Shown: positions 53,092 through 64,000 of the stretch, piece after piece | How positions within the stretch are numbered: position 1 is the stretch's first letter | Layout: every line of letters begins with the position of its first letter | Source of the DNA: Nostoc flagelliforme FACHB-838 | GTDB taxonomy: Bacteria; Cyanobacteriota; Cyanobacteriia; Cyanobacteriales; Nostocaceae | Reading direction: 5' to 3' | DNA length: 64,000 bases | Assembly (NCBI RefSeq): GCF_014698065.1 | Contig: NZ_JACJSI010000010.1 | Coordinates: 62,001-126,000, forward strand | The notes under the pieces: generated by a model | The model's database searches: none | Seen by the model: the letters and a program-made list of their open reading frames with translations, nothing else | Told to the model about the DNA's origin: nothing | Program-made: the position numbers and the translations under genes

Positions 53092-53814
53092 ATGAGTCGA
53101 GTTAATGGATTTTTAGGGCGACGTGATTTATTAAAATTTGCCAGTGTAGTAGGTATTGCAGCTACTGTTTTTGGTGATAGCTTTTGGAATACAGAGCAAA
53201 CTGCTGTTGCTGATATTCATCCAGACAACCCGAATCCAGTTAGTTCTAATGAAGCTATCAGACGCTTGCTGGATGGTAATCAAAGATTTATCGATCAGAA
53301 ACGTAAATATCCCGATCAATCACTAGAACGTTTACGATTAGTTGCTAAAGCTCAGTATCCTTTTGCCGCTATATTAGGTTGTGCAGATTCTAGAGTACCT
53401 GCGGAAATCGTCTTCGATCAAGGACTTGGAGATTTATTTGTCGTGCGAGTTGCTGGTAATGTTGTCAGTGACACGGTTATAGGTAGTCTGGAATATTCTA
53501 CGGCAGTATTAGGTTCGCAGCTGATTATGGTTTTGGGTCATAGAAGATGCGGTGCAGTAGCAGAAGCAATCAAAAACGAACCACTTCCTGGCAGAATTGG
53601 TTTAATTGTTGAGGGTATTAAACCATCTGTCGAAAACGTAAAGTTTAGAACAGATGATAATATACAAGATGCAGTTATTGCGAACATTCAGTATCAGACT
53701 GAGAAATTGCAAGAAAGCTCAACTATTTTAGCTAAATTGTTGCGTGAAGGTAAACTAAAAATTGTTGGTGCTTGTTACGATATTGACACTGGTAAAATCA
53801 ACATTATTGATTGA
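53092..53814 (+). CDS. Exported beta-type carbonic anhydrase
   Basis: The start at 53092 (MSRVNGFLGRRDLLKF) follows an AGGT ribosome-binding-like site; a codon 7 triplets upstream is possible. The N-terminus carries a twin-arginine-like signal, GRRDLLKF then a hydrophobic stretch ASVVGIAATVFG, so it is probably exported folded to the periplasm. The beta-CA zinc ligands are Cys in GCADSRVPAEIVFD and His/Cys in LGHRRCGAV. It interconverts CO2 and bicarbonate outside the cytoplasm, like the EcaB type of cyanobacteria. 240 aa, full length. Confidence 0.92.
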   Translation: MSRVNGFLGRRDLLKFASVVGIAATVFGDSFWNTEQTAVADIHPDNPNPVSSNEAIRRLLDGNQRFIDQKRKYPDQSLERLRLVAKAQYPFAAILGCADSRVPAEIVFDQGLGDLFVVRVAGNVVSDTVIGSLEYSTAVLGSQLIMVLGHRRCGAVAEAIKNEPLPGRIGLIVEGIKPSVENVKFRTDDNIQDAVIANIQYQTEKLQESSTILAKLLREGKLKIVGACYDIDTGKINIID

Positions 53815-54500
53815 ATATCTCACACATTTTAGACGTATAATTATTAGTTTAATGATGTTAAAAAAATAATTATTTATAAAAAAGATTAATTAAATTCATT
53901 GCTCTACTTAGAAAAATCTTCCTTATAGCGCTTTACAAAATATCAGTTGCATATATCTTAGACATCTGGTGAAATTAAATATGTGTTATCCAGAACCCTT
54001 CTAGAGATGTAGCAGTGCTAGGTCTATACATTGTGGGGTCGTACAGATGTTACTCCTACAGCCGATTCATTTATTGCAAAGATTTTTAAAAATGGTATTG
54101 GCGATGCTTAGGTTGGGCTACGCCAATTTAATCTCACGAAAATTCAGCAAAACCTAAAAACAAAGCACAGTTAAAGCTTGTAACAAATAAACCCAGCAGG
54201 GGCCATATAACAAGGCTGCCTGCCAGGAAGGTATAGTTTATTCTGGCCATGTTTGATTAGGTTAGCGCTTATTCGTAAAAATAATTGCGTATCCCTAGAT
54301 ACAATAACTAAATACTTTGGAAAACACAGTTAAGAAAAGTTACTAAATAGGTTAATTTCCAATTAAAACCAACAATTTCCTGAATTGAGGGATAAAGGAC
54401 AAGCAGAATAACCATGTCCAATGACCAATGCCCCATACCCAATGCCCCATAATATAAGAAAGCGCTTCACACTTCTTAAATAATCAGCTTTATTAGAACA
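53815..54500. other. Spacer with truncated MITE copy
   Basis: About 686 bp upstream of the UbiD-like gene. It has the truncated MITE copy (53960-54031), repeat blocks shared with 49852 and 50640, and a CCAATGACCAATGCCCCATA heptamer-like run near 54420. No gene. Confidence 0.55.
53960..54031. mobile_element. Truncated copy of the AGACATCTGGT MITE
   Basis: AGACATCTGGTGAAATTAAA (from 53960) matches the reverse complement of the element at 50209-50299 along about 70 bases with point differences; the right terminal repeat is missing and the DNA runs into an unrelated block. Inverted relative to the first copy, 3.7 kb away. Confidence 0.65.
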
Positions 54501-56009
54501 ATGGCGAGAGACTTGCGGGGATTCATTAAAATTTTGGAAGAAAGAGGACAATTACGGCGAATTTCAGCTTTAGTTGACCCAGATTTAGAAATTGCTGAGA
54601 TTTCCAACCGGATGCTGCAAAAAGGTGGGCCAGGGTTGTTGTTTGAAAACGTCAAAGGTGCTTCCTTCCCGGTGGCGGTGAATTTGATGGGAACCGTGGA
54701 AAGGATTTGTTGGGCGATGAATATGCAGCATCCAGAGGAGTTGGAAACTCTGGGGAAAAAACTGAGTATGCTGCAACAGCCAAAACCGCCGAAGAAGATT
54801 TCCCAGGCGATAGATTTTGGGAAAGTGCTGTTTGATGTGGTGAAGGCGAAACCAGGACGGGACTTTTTCCCCGCTTGCCAGCAAGTTGTACTTAAAGGTA
54901 ATGATTTAGATTTACATAAGTTGCCGTTGATACGTCCTTATATTGGTGATGCTGGCAAGATTATTACGCTGGGACTGGTAATTACCAAAGATTGTGAGAC
55001 GGGTACAGCAAATGTAGGTGTGTATCGCTTGCAACTACAATCTAAAAATACGATGACAGTTCACTGGTTATCAGTGCGGGGTGGGGCGAGGCATTTGCGA
55101 AAAGCGGCCGAACGTGGGAAAAAATTAGAAGTTGCGATCGCACTTGGTGTAGATCCTCTAATTATTATGGCAGCTGCCACACCCATCCCTGTAGATTTAT
55201 CAGAATGGCTGTTTGCTGGACTCTATGGCGGTTCAGGTGTGCAGTTAGCGAAGTGTAAAACTGTCGATTTGGAAGTTCCCGCAGATTCAGAATTTGTTTT
55301 GGAAGGCACGATTACACCAGGGGAAGTTTTACCAGATGGGCCTTTTGGCGACCACATGGGTTATTACGGCGGTGTAGAAGATTCGCCCTTGGTACGCTTT
55401 GAGTGTATGACGCACCGGAAAAATCCGATTTACTTAACAACATTTAGCGGACGTCCACCGAAAGAAGAAGCGATGATGGCGATCGCACTAAATCGCATTT
55501 ATACTCCCATACTGCGGCAACAAGTATCAGAAATTGTCGATTTCTTCCTACCAATGGAAGCTTTGAGTTACAAAGCGGCGATTATTTCCATTGATAAAGC
55601 ATATCCGGGACAAGCGCGACGGGCAGCTTTAGCATTTTGGAGTGCCTTACCACAATTTACATACACAAAATTTGTAATTGTGGTAGACAAAGACATAAAT
55701 ATTCGCGATCCGCGTCAAGTTGTGTGGGCGATTAGTTCCAAAGTTGACCCCGTGCGGGATGTCTTTATTTTGCCAAATACACCTTTTGATACGTTGGATT
55801 TTGCCAGTGAAAAGATTGGCTTAGGTGGACGCATGGGAATTGATGCAACTACAAAGATTCCGCCGGAAACAGACCATGAATGGGGTTCGCCTTTAGAGTC
55901 TGACCCAGATGTGGCGGCAATGGTAGAAAGGCGATGGGCGGAGTATGGTTTAGCAGAGTTGCAGTTAGGAGAAGTAGACCCGAATTTGTTTGGCTATGAT
56001 ATGAGGTAA
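54501..56009 (+). CDS. UbiD-family decarboxylase
   Basis: A 502-aa prenylated-FMN-dependent decarboxylase of the UbiD family. Recognised by the N-terminal MARDLRGFIKILEERGQLRRI and SNRMLQKGGPGLLFENVKG, the central GVDPLIIMAAATPIPVDLSEWLFAGLYGG, the glutamate-rich PDGPFGDHMGYYGG, and ARRAALAFWSALPQFTYTKFVIVVD. In cyanobacteria UbiD-like enzymes act in plastoquinone-related aromatic decarboxylation or other ring substrates; which one is not readable here. The gene is alone; no UbiX is nearby. Confidence 0.9.
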   Translation: MARDLRGFIKILEERGQLRRISALVDPDLEIAEISNRMLQKGGPGLLFENVKGASFPVAVNLMGTVERICWAMNMQHPEELETLGKKLSMLQQPKPPKKISQAIDFGKVLFDVVKAKPGRDFFPACQQVVLKGNDLDLHKLPLIRPYIGDAGKIITLGLVITKDCETGTANVGVYRLQLQSKNTMTVHWLSVRGGARHLRKAAERGKKLEVAIALGVDPLIIMAAATPIPVDLSEWLFAGLYGGSGVQLAKCKTVDLEVPADSEFVLEGTITPGEVLPDGPFGDHMGYYGGVEDSPLVRFECMTHRKNPIYLTTFSGRPPKEEAMMAIALNRIYTPILRQQVSEIVDFFLPMEALSYKAAIISIDKAYPGQARRAALAFWSALPQFTYTKFVIVVDKDINIRDPRQVVWAISSKVDPVRDVFILPNTPFDTLDFASEKIGLGGRMGIDATTKIPPETDHEWGSPLESDPDVAAMVERRWAEYGLAELQLGEVDPNLFGYDMR

Positions 56010-56034
56010 CGCGTTAAAGAATATTTGGGCGACT

Positions 56035-56150
56035 AGAAGTCAATACGTTTAGGTTAAGCATTTCTTTCTTCTCTTTGCGTCCTTCTCTAACGAACCGCAA
56101 AGGACGCAAAGGACGCAAAGAATGCGTTCACGCAGCGTATCGCAGAGAAG
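56035..56150. repeat. Interspersed AACCGCAAAGGACGCAAAGG repeat
   Basis: An inverted arrangement: TTTCTTTCTTCTCTTTGCGT, then CCTTC, followed by AACGAACCGCAAAGGACGCA, then AAGGACGCAAAG and a palindromic GCGTTCACGCAGCGTATCGC block. It is the fullest copy of the family also found between hyp genes, and may fold into a hairpin. Confidence 0.65.
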
Positions 56151-56271
56151 TTAAGAGTTAGAGAATAGAAATTTAAAGGTGATTTACCCATCATAATTTA
56201 ATGCGATAGACCACTAGCTCAATGAAGAGACAGGGAAATGGGTCATTTTCCCCTGCTCCCTGCCCCTTTTC

Positions 56272-57480
56272 CTATTTTTCAATTCTATTTTTCTGAAAAA
56301 CTCTGCGTCTGCGCCCATTTTCAATCATAGGTTTTCGCAACGGTACTACCTCAGCTTCGCTACTCTCGCGTGCTACTCGAATCAGCAACCCAGCAGCGAT
56401 TAAGCTAGCAATCATGGAATTACCACCATAACTAAACATAGGCAAAGGTAAGCCTGTAGTTGGTAAAGAACCCGTAGCAACACCGATGTGGAGCAACGAT
56501 TGTCCTACCATCAAAGTCGTCACGCCGATCGCTACTAATCGCTGTACTATATTTTTAGCCTTCAGCGCCACAATTAATCCGAGAGTAGCAAATGTACCTA
56601 AAAGTACTAACAACACCATACTGCCAACAAAGCCAAACTCTTCAGCGAACACCGCAAAAATAAAATCGGTGTCCTGAATTGGTAAATAAAATAGCTTTTG
56701 CTGAGAAAGCCCAAATCCAGCTCCCCAAGTTTTGCCAGAACCCACAGCTAGTAGGCTTTGCACCAACTGGTAGCCATCTCCTGTCGGATCCGCCCAGGGA
56801 TTGAAGAATGACATCACCCGCTTACGCTGATACTCTTTGATGCTAATACTGAGTACTGCCAACATCACTCCACCAATTGCTGTTCCTCCCAGATACTTGT
56901 AAGGTAAACCAGCTGCGAGAGCAATTAGCCAAATAGTCATGCCGCAAAGTCCTGTTGTACTCAAGTTAGGTTGGGCAAGAATTCCTAAAAGTACCAAACC
57001 GAAAATACCCAACCAAGACAAGCGAATCCGCCAACTGATTCGTTCCCACTGACCAAAAAGCCGCGCACTTTGCAGCACTAAAAAGGGTTTAATTAATTCT
57101 GAAGGTTGAATCGGAATTGGCCCGATCGCAATCCAACGCGCTGCATCAAAAGCCTTTTTTCCCAATCCTGGGATCAGTGTGACAAAAATTAACGCCAAAA
57201 ATAGCAACAAAAACCAATGGGCTAGTCCCAAAATTTTCTGCAATGGTAAATTAACAATAATATTGAATCCGATTAAGGAAACTAAGACCCAAAGCAGTTG
57301 ACGCTTAAAGTAGTACAACCCATCATTATGACGGCCATCAGCGACGGGATAGGATGCTGAAAATAGCATGATCAAGCCGACGAACAGCCAAATCAACGTT
57401 AACCAGCGCAACAACCGCGCTTCTAAGGCCCAGTTGGAGACTGAACTATCAAAAATTGGAATCAGGCGGCGTAGATTCAC
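56272..57480 (-). CDS. ftsW: FtsW/RodA-family lipid II-linked cell-wall protein, FtsW type
   Basis: A 402-aa SEDS-family membrane glycosyltransferase with about 10 helices, needed for septal peptidoglycan synthesis. Family motifs: IGPIPIQPSELIKPFLVLQSARLFG, QPNLSTTGLCGM, DTDFIFAVFAEEFGFVGS and PTTGLPLPMFSYGGNSMIAS near the C-terminus. The last motif reads GGNS where GGSS is usual; this is a minor difference. FtsW versus RodA is judged from overall pattern and is not certain. A heptamer-rich (CCCTGCTCCCTGCCCCTTTT) stretch lies just downstream. Confidence 0.88.
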   Translation of the reverse strand: MNLRRLIPIFDSSVSNWALEARLLRWLTLIWLFVGLIMLFSASYPVADGRHNDGLYYFKRQLLWVLVSLIGFNIIVNLPLQKILGLAHWFLLLFLALIFVTLIPGLGKKAFDAARWIAIGPIPIQPSELIKPFLVLQSARLFGQWERISWRIRLSWLGIFGLVLLGILAQPNLSTTGLCGMTIWLIALAAGLPYKYLGGTAIGGVMLAVLSISIKEYQRKRVMSFFNPWADPTGDGYQLVQSLLAVGSGKTWGAGFGLSQQKLFYLPIQDTDFIFAVFAEEFGFVGSMVLLVLLGTFATLGLIVALKAKNIVQRLVAIGVTTLMVGQSLLHIGVATGSLPTTGLPLPMFSYGGNSMIASLIAAGLLIRVARESSEAEVVPLRKPMIENGRRRRVFQKNRIEK

Positions 57481-57751
57481 GATCAGTACAGGTAAAAAGT
57501 TAGAAATTAGGAGTTAGAAATAAAGCTCATAAATCATAACTTATAACTGATAAGCAGGCTTTACAACCATAAATTTTAAAGTTGTCAACTTCAATACACT
57601 GCTCGATCAATATTTGCGATCGCTGCATGGAAAGTTACAAGCATAATTTGATACATTAATAAGTAATTTAAAGAATAATTTAGAGTTCTCCTGAATCTAA
57701 GGCTTTTTTAGTTCAGAAGTTCGGAGAGTCAAAATCATCAAGTGGTGAGTC

Positions 57752-58045
57752 TTACTCCCCCATTGCAAGCATTGCTGAGTTGTGACAATTCATAAAACTC
57801 AAGGATTTAATGCCATTAACTGTTTGTCTGTCTATAGACAGGGGAATTTTAATCCAGAACTCAGTTCCTTGTCCAGGTTGTGATACACATCTCAGTGTTC
57901 CCCCATGTTTTTCAACTATAATTTGATAGCTAATTGATAAACCTAATCTTGTACCCTTACCTACAGGCTTAGTTGTAAAAAATGGATTAAACAGTCGTTC
58001 CTTAACTGCTTCTGTCATTCCTGAACCATTATCAGCAATTCGTAC
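57752..58045 (-). pseudogene. Histidine-kinase ATPase-domain relic
   Basis: The last 88 codons encode the end of a HATPase_c domain: VRIADNGSGMTEAVKERLFN (G1 region), PFFTTKPVGKGTRLGLSISY and GGTLRCVSQPGQGTEFWIKI. A stop (TGA) interrupts the frame just before GTACGAATT at 58045, and no sensor, dimerisation domain or N box is present upstream, where a shifted frame (IEYSINNTVITLSATLTDKL) may continue the homology. GTGLGL has become GTRLGL. It is a decayed two-component kinase. Confidence 0.8.
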
Positions 58046-58140
58046 TCAACTTATCTGTCAGAGTTGCGCTGAGAGTAATTACGGTGTTATTTATTGAATA
58101 CTCAATTACCAGATTTTTTCTAGTATCAATTCTTAAATAA

Positions 58141-58164
58141 AAAAGAGGTCTTTCTTGACCTCTT
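58141..58164 (-). terminator. Rho-independent terminator of the apc operon
   Basis: On the minus strand AAGAGGTC, loop AAGAAA, GACCTCTT is followed by a T-rich run (TTTTTTATTT). It lies 36 bases after the apcC stop codon. Confidence 0.8.
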
Positions 58165-58199
58165 AGCAATTCTCTAAAATAATGTTTTATCTACAGCAA

Positions 58200-58406
58200 T
58201 TACGACAACCCAGTATTAGCACCTTGCTTACCAGTTGCTAGTTCCACCTTGATGATTGTGCCGCCTGCTTTTTGAATGCGTTGCTGTTCACGGAACCAGT
58301 TCTCATAGGGAACTAACTTAGTAAAGTAAGTATTTTGGAGTTCGCGTTGGGTACGAATTCGGGTTTGGCTAGGAACTAGAGCAGTAATTTTAAACAAACG
58401 GGACAT
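58200..58406 (-). CDS. apcC: ApcC, phycobilisome small core linker
   Basis: The 68-aa allophycocyanin-associated core linker (LC7.8), which sits in the allophycocyanin trimer disc and tunes its energy. The sequence MSRLFKITALVPSQTRIRTQ followed by RELQNTYFTKLVPYENWF is diagnostic of the CpcD-like linker domain. It ends the apc operon, 225 bases after apcB, and is followed by a strong terminator. Confidence 0.97.
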   Translation of the reverse strand: MSRLFKITALVPSQTRIRTQRELQNTYFTKLVPYENWFREQQRIQKAGGTIIKVELATGKQGANTGLS

Positions 58407-58631
58407 AATTTTGAAAATCTCCTGTATACCTTGTGAAAACTTTTTTATCTCAAAATCTTGAGTGCATATCTTTTAATCATTCAAAGGCTGGAAATCAAAC
58501 ATCAATACTAGACCACCAAACACTCATCACTGATAATTAACCAAAGATAAGCAATATAACGTTCTAGCACTCACGGCTGATTTCCAGACCTTAATAAAGC
58601 CGCACTTAAATTCTTAAGCGCAAACTAGTTC

Positions 58632-59120
58632 TTAGCTTAAGCCAGAGGAGATATAGTCTAAGTAAACGCCCATTTCCTTACCAGCATCAGAACCTACCAA
58701 ACTGGCGGTTACTTCCTTGATGGCTTGGATAGCTTGCACGGTAGCACCAACGGGAACTCCTAAAGAGTTGTAGGTTTCCTTCAAGCCATTTAGTACACGC
58801 TCATCCAGAATGGAAGGATCGCCAGCCAACATTGCATAGGTGGCATAGCGGAGGTAGTAGTCCAAATCACGGATGCAAGCAGCATAGCGGCGGGTGGTGT
58901 ACATATTACCACCGGGACGGGTGATGTCAGAGTACAGCAAAGATTTTGCTACAGCTTCTTTGACGATCGCAGCAGCGTTAGCGCTGATGGTGCTAGCAGC
59001 ACGTACCCGCAGTTCGCCAGTAGCAAAGTAGCCTTTTAGCTTTTCTAAAGCAGAAGAGTCTAGGTATTTACCTTGAACATCTGCGGAGTTAATGACAGCG
59101 GTAATTGCGTCTTGAGCCAT
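58632..59120 (-). CDS. apcB: ApcB, allophycocyanin beta subunit
   Basis: A 162-aa core phycobiliprotein with one phycocyanobilin at Cys82 ([13 protein letters not shown]), and Asn72 in PGGNMYTT, the site of conserved gamma-N-methylation. It starts [20 protein letters not shown]. It pairs with ApcA to form allophycocyanin, the phycobilisome core light-harvesting unit. Located 65 bases downstream of apcA. Confidence 0.98.
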   Translation of the reverse strand: MAQDAITAVINSADVQGKYLDSSALEKLKGYFATGELRVRAASTISANAAAIVKEAVAKSLLYSDITRPGGNMYTTRRYAACIRDLDYYLRYATYAMLAGDPSILDERVLNGLKETYNSLGVPVGATVQAIQAIKEVTASLVGSDAGKEMGVYLDYISSGLS

Positions 59121-59185
59121 GTTGTTAATTCCTTATTTCCAACCGTATTGCAATACTTCTGTTTCAGTAGGTAAACAGCTTTACC

Positions 59186-59674
59186 CTATCCTAGAAGAGC
59201 GCCAACTAGGTAGTCGAAGTAGCCACCAGCTTCACTAGCGTCATCACCAGAGAGCAATGTTGCAGCTCCATTCTTCATTCCACGGATACCTTCAGCAACA
59301 CCATCGATAGGAGTTCCTAAGGACTTGTACATTTCACGGACACCGATAACACCAATTTCTTCGATGGGGGTTACATCACCAGCAACGATACCGTAGGTAA
59401 CGAGGCGGAGGTAGTAATCTAGGTCACGCAGACAAGTAGCAGTCAATTCTTGACCGTAAGCGTTTCCACCAGGAGACACAACATCAGGACGCTTTTGGAA
59501 CAGTTGATCGCCAGCTTGCTTAACAAGCCGTTCGCGATTTTCTGTCAAAACTTGAGCAATCCGCAGACGGCGCTCACCACTTCCAACAAAGGATTTGATC
59601 CGATCTAACTCACCAGGGCTGAGATAGCGGGCTTCTGCATCAGCATTCACGATAGCTTTCGTGACAATACTCAT
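59186..59674 (-). CDS. apcA: ApcA, allophycocyanin alpha subunit
   Basis: A 162-aa core phycobiliprotein with phycocyanobilin Cys81 in [16 protein letters not shown]. It starts [20 protein letters not shown], typical of ApcA. It follows apcE by 408 bases (spacer with repeats), then apcB; expected at high expression. A GGAGGAATCC purine-rich site precedes the ATG. Confidence 0.98.
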   Translation of the reverse strand: MSIVTKAIVNADAEARYLSPGELDRIKSFVGSGERRLRIAQVLTENRERLVKQAGDQLFQKRPDVVSPGGNAYGQELTATCLRDLDYYLRLVTYGIVAGDVTPIEEIGVIGVREMYKSLGTPIDGVAEGIRGMKNGAATLLSGDDASEAGGYFDYLVGALLG

Positions 59675-60082
59675 TAATGGATTCCTCCAATACGAATGAA
59701 ACCAGGATTTGATTAAACTGGTGCGACTTTAAATTTGGTTTACTGAGTTTGTTTTCTCGTTCTTTTAGACACAACAGTTTAATAACTGCTACGGCTAATA
59801 AATTACGAGTTTGCTTGAGCCAATATTAAGTACGCAAGCTTTGAAACTCAGTTACCTTCCGCAAAACATTTTCCGGCATTCTGTTGAGCATTTATGACTG
59901 CTCTTAATACTTTGTAATATTGCTTTTCAGAATTTACTGTTTTGGCAGCAATCTGAGAGCGTATTACGAAGGGTTGCGAAGGGCATGGGGACTGGGGATT
60001 AAGGACTAGGGAGTAGAAATAATCTATTCCCTATTCCCTATTCCCTACTGCTTACTTCCTAATCAACCGCTACACTGCCGAG
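59675..60082. promoter_or_regulatory. apcE-apcA spacer with repeat and probable apcA promoter
   Basis: About 408 bp. The apcE-proximal part holds the heptamer-like run GGGGACTGGGGATTAAGGAC and TATTCCCTATTCCCTATTCC (about 59988-60050). The apcA-proximal half, with AT-rich tracts near 59700-59800, probably has the separate apcA promoter and leader. No gene. Confidence 0.5.
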
Positions 60083-63901
<3,819 letters not shown>

Positions 63902-64000
63902 ATGACCAAAAGTTATAAATTTAACTATTTATTCAATGCTACACTGTCTGCGATCGCAGTTATTTTGGCTGTCACTCCTGCAAATGCGCTTCCAGAGCAA
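63902..64000 (+). CDS. Secreted protein, 3' truncated by window end
   Basis: From ATG at 63902: MTKSYKFNYLFNATLSAIAV, then ILAVTPANALPEQ at the window end. A Lys-containing N-region, a hydrophobic core and a PANA-type signal-peptidase site (after NA) mark a Sec signal peptide. The mature part is not in the window, so function is unknown. Confidence 0.65.
   Translation, partial: MTKSYKFNYLFNATLSAIAVILAVTPANALPEQ

Overview
The window looks like a chromosome segment of a filamentous, heterocyst-forming cyanobacterium of the Nostoc/Anabaena group. The signs are many GCGATCGC (HIP1) octamers, a phycobilisome core operon (apcE-apcA-apcB-apcC), an uptake hydrogenase (hupS-hupL) opposite a complete hyp maturation operon, a Tab2-type photosystem translation factor, WD40-fused Ser/Thr kinases, and abundant Nostoc-style short repeats (heptamer arrays such as AATGACAAATGAC, 21-bp tandem units, small palindromes). 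The species was not determined.

Layout. 1-1.05 kb: end of a luciferase-like flavin monooxygenase and a small unknown gene. 1.3-12 kb (minus strand): an extended hydrogenase-maturation operon, transcribed TPR protein > two tiny membrane proteins > NifU/Rieske fusion > NHL propeller > hypF > hypC > hypD > hypE > hypA > hypB. 12-13 kb: about 1 kb divergent regulatory region. 13-15.7 kb: hupS and an uninterrupted hupL, separated by a hairpin-forming repeat spacer. 15.7-17.6 kb: gene-poor, with a MITE-like element. 17.6-24.4 kb: group 2 sigma factor, ureidoglycolate-lyase-like protein, alaS, type II NADH dehydrogenase, HAD hydrolase. 24.7-26.9 kb: a group II intron with its RT/maturase-HNH ORF, then a 6 x 21-bp tandem repeat. 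27.2-32.6 kb: Tab2-like protein, TldD/PmbA protein, ClC-CBS-Usp chloride transporter. 32.9-35.4 kb: AT-rich surface-polysaccharide pair (GT4 and O-antigen-ligase-like). 36.2-43.9 kb: three Ser/Thr kinases (two with seven-bladed WD40 domains) around a secreted PPC-domain protein. 44.3-49.8 kb: tRNA-Ser(GGA), 2Fe-2S ferredoxin, nuclease-like lipoprotein, inositol-monophosphatase-like protein, J-domain/TPR protein, hisZ, 4Fe-4S ferredoxin, LivF-type ABC ATPase. 51-57.5 kb: flavin monooxygenase, exported beta-carbonic anhydrase, UbiD-like decarboxylase, ftsW. 57.7-58.1 kb: a histidine-kinase relic. 58.2-63.4 kb: apcCBAE (minus strand). The window ends inside a secreted-protein gene.

How the genes work together. 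HypA-F build and insert the NiFe(CN)2CO centre of HupL. The five genes ahead of hypF are known from related diazotrophic cyanobacteria as an extended hyp operon. Their content (a Fe-S scaffold-like/Rieske protein, two small membrane proteins, two interaction scaffolds) fits a role in HupS maturation or in coupling HupSL to the membrane, and this is the best candidate here for an incompletely described system. Other points worth checking are heptamer arrays that supply the start codons of four genes, a group II intron RT with Asn at the steric-gate position, a ClC protein with Gln at the gating-glutamate position, and a decayed copy of the ClC 3' end on the far side of the polysaccharide genes.
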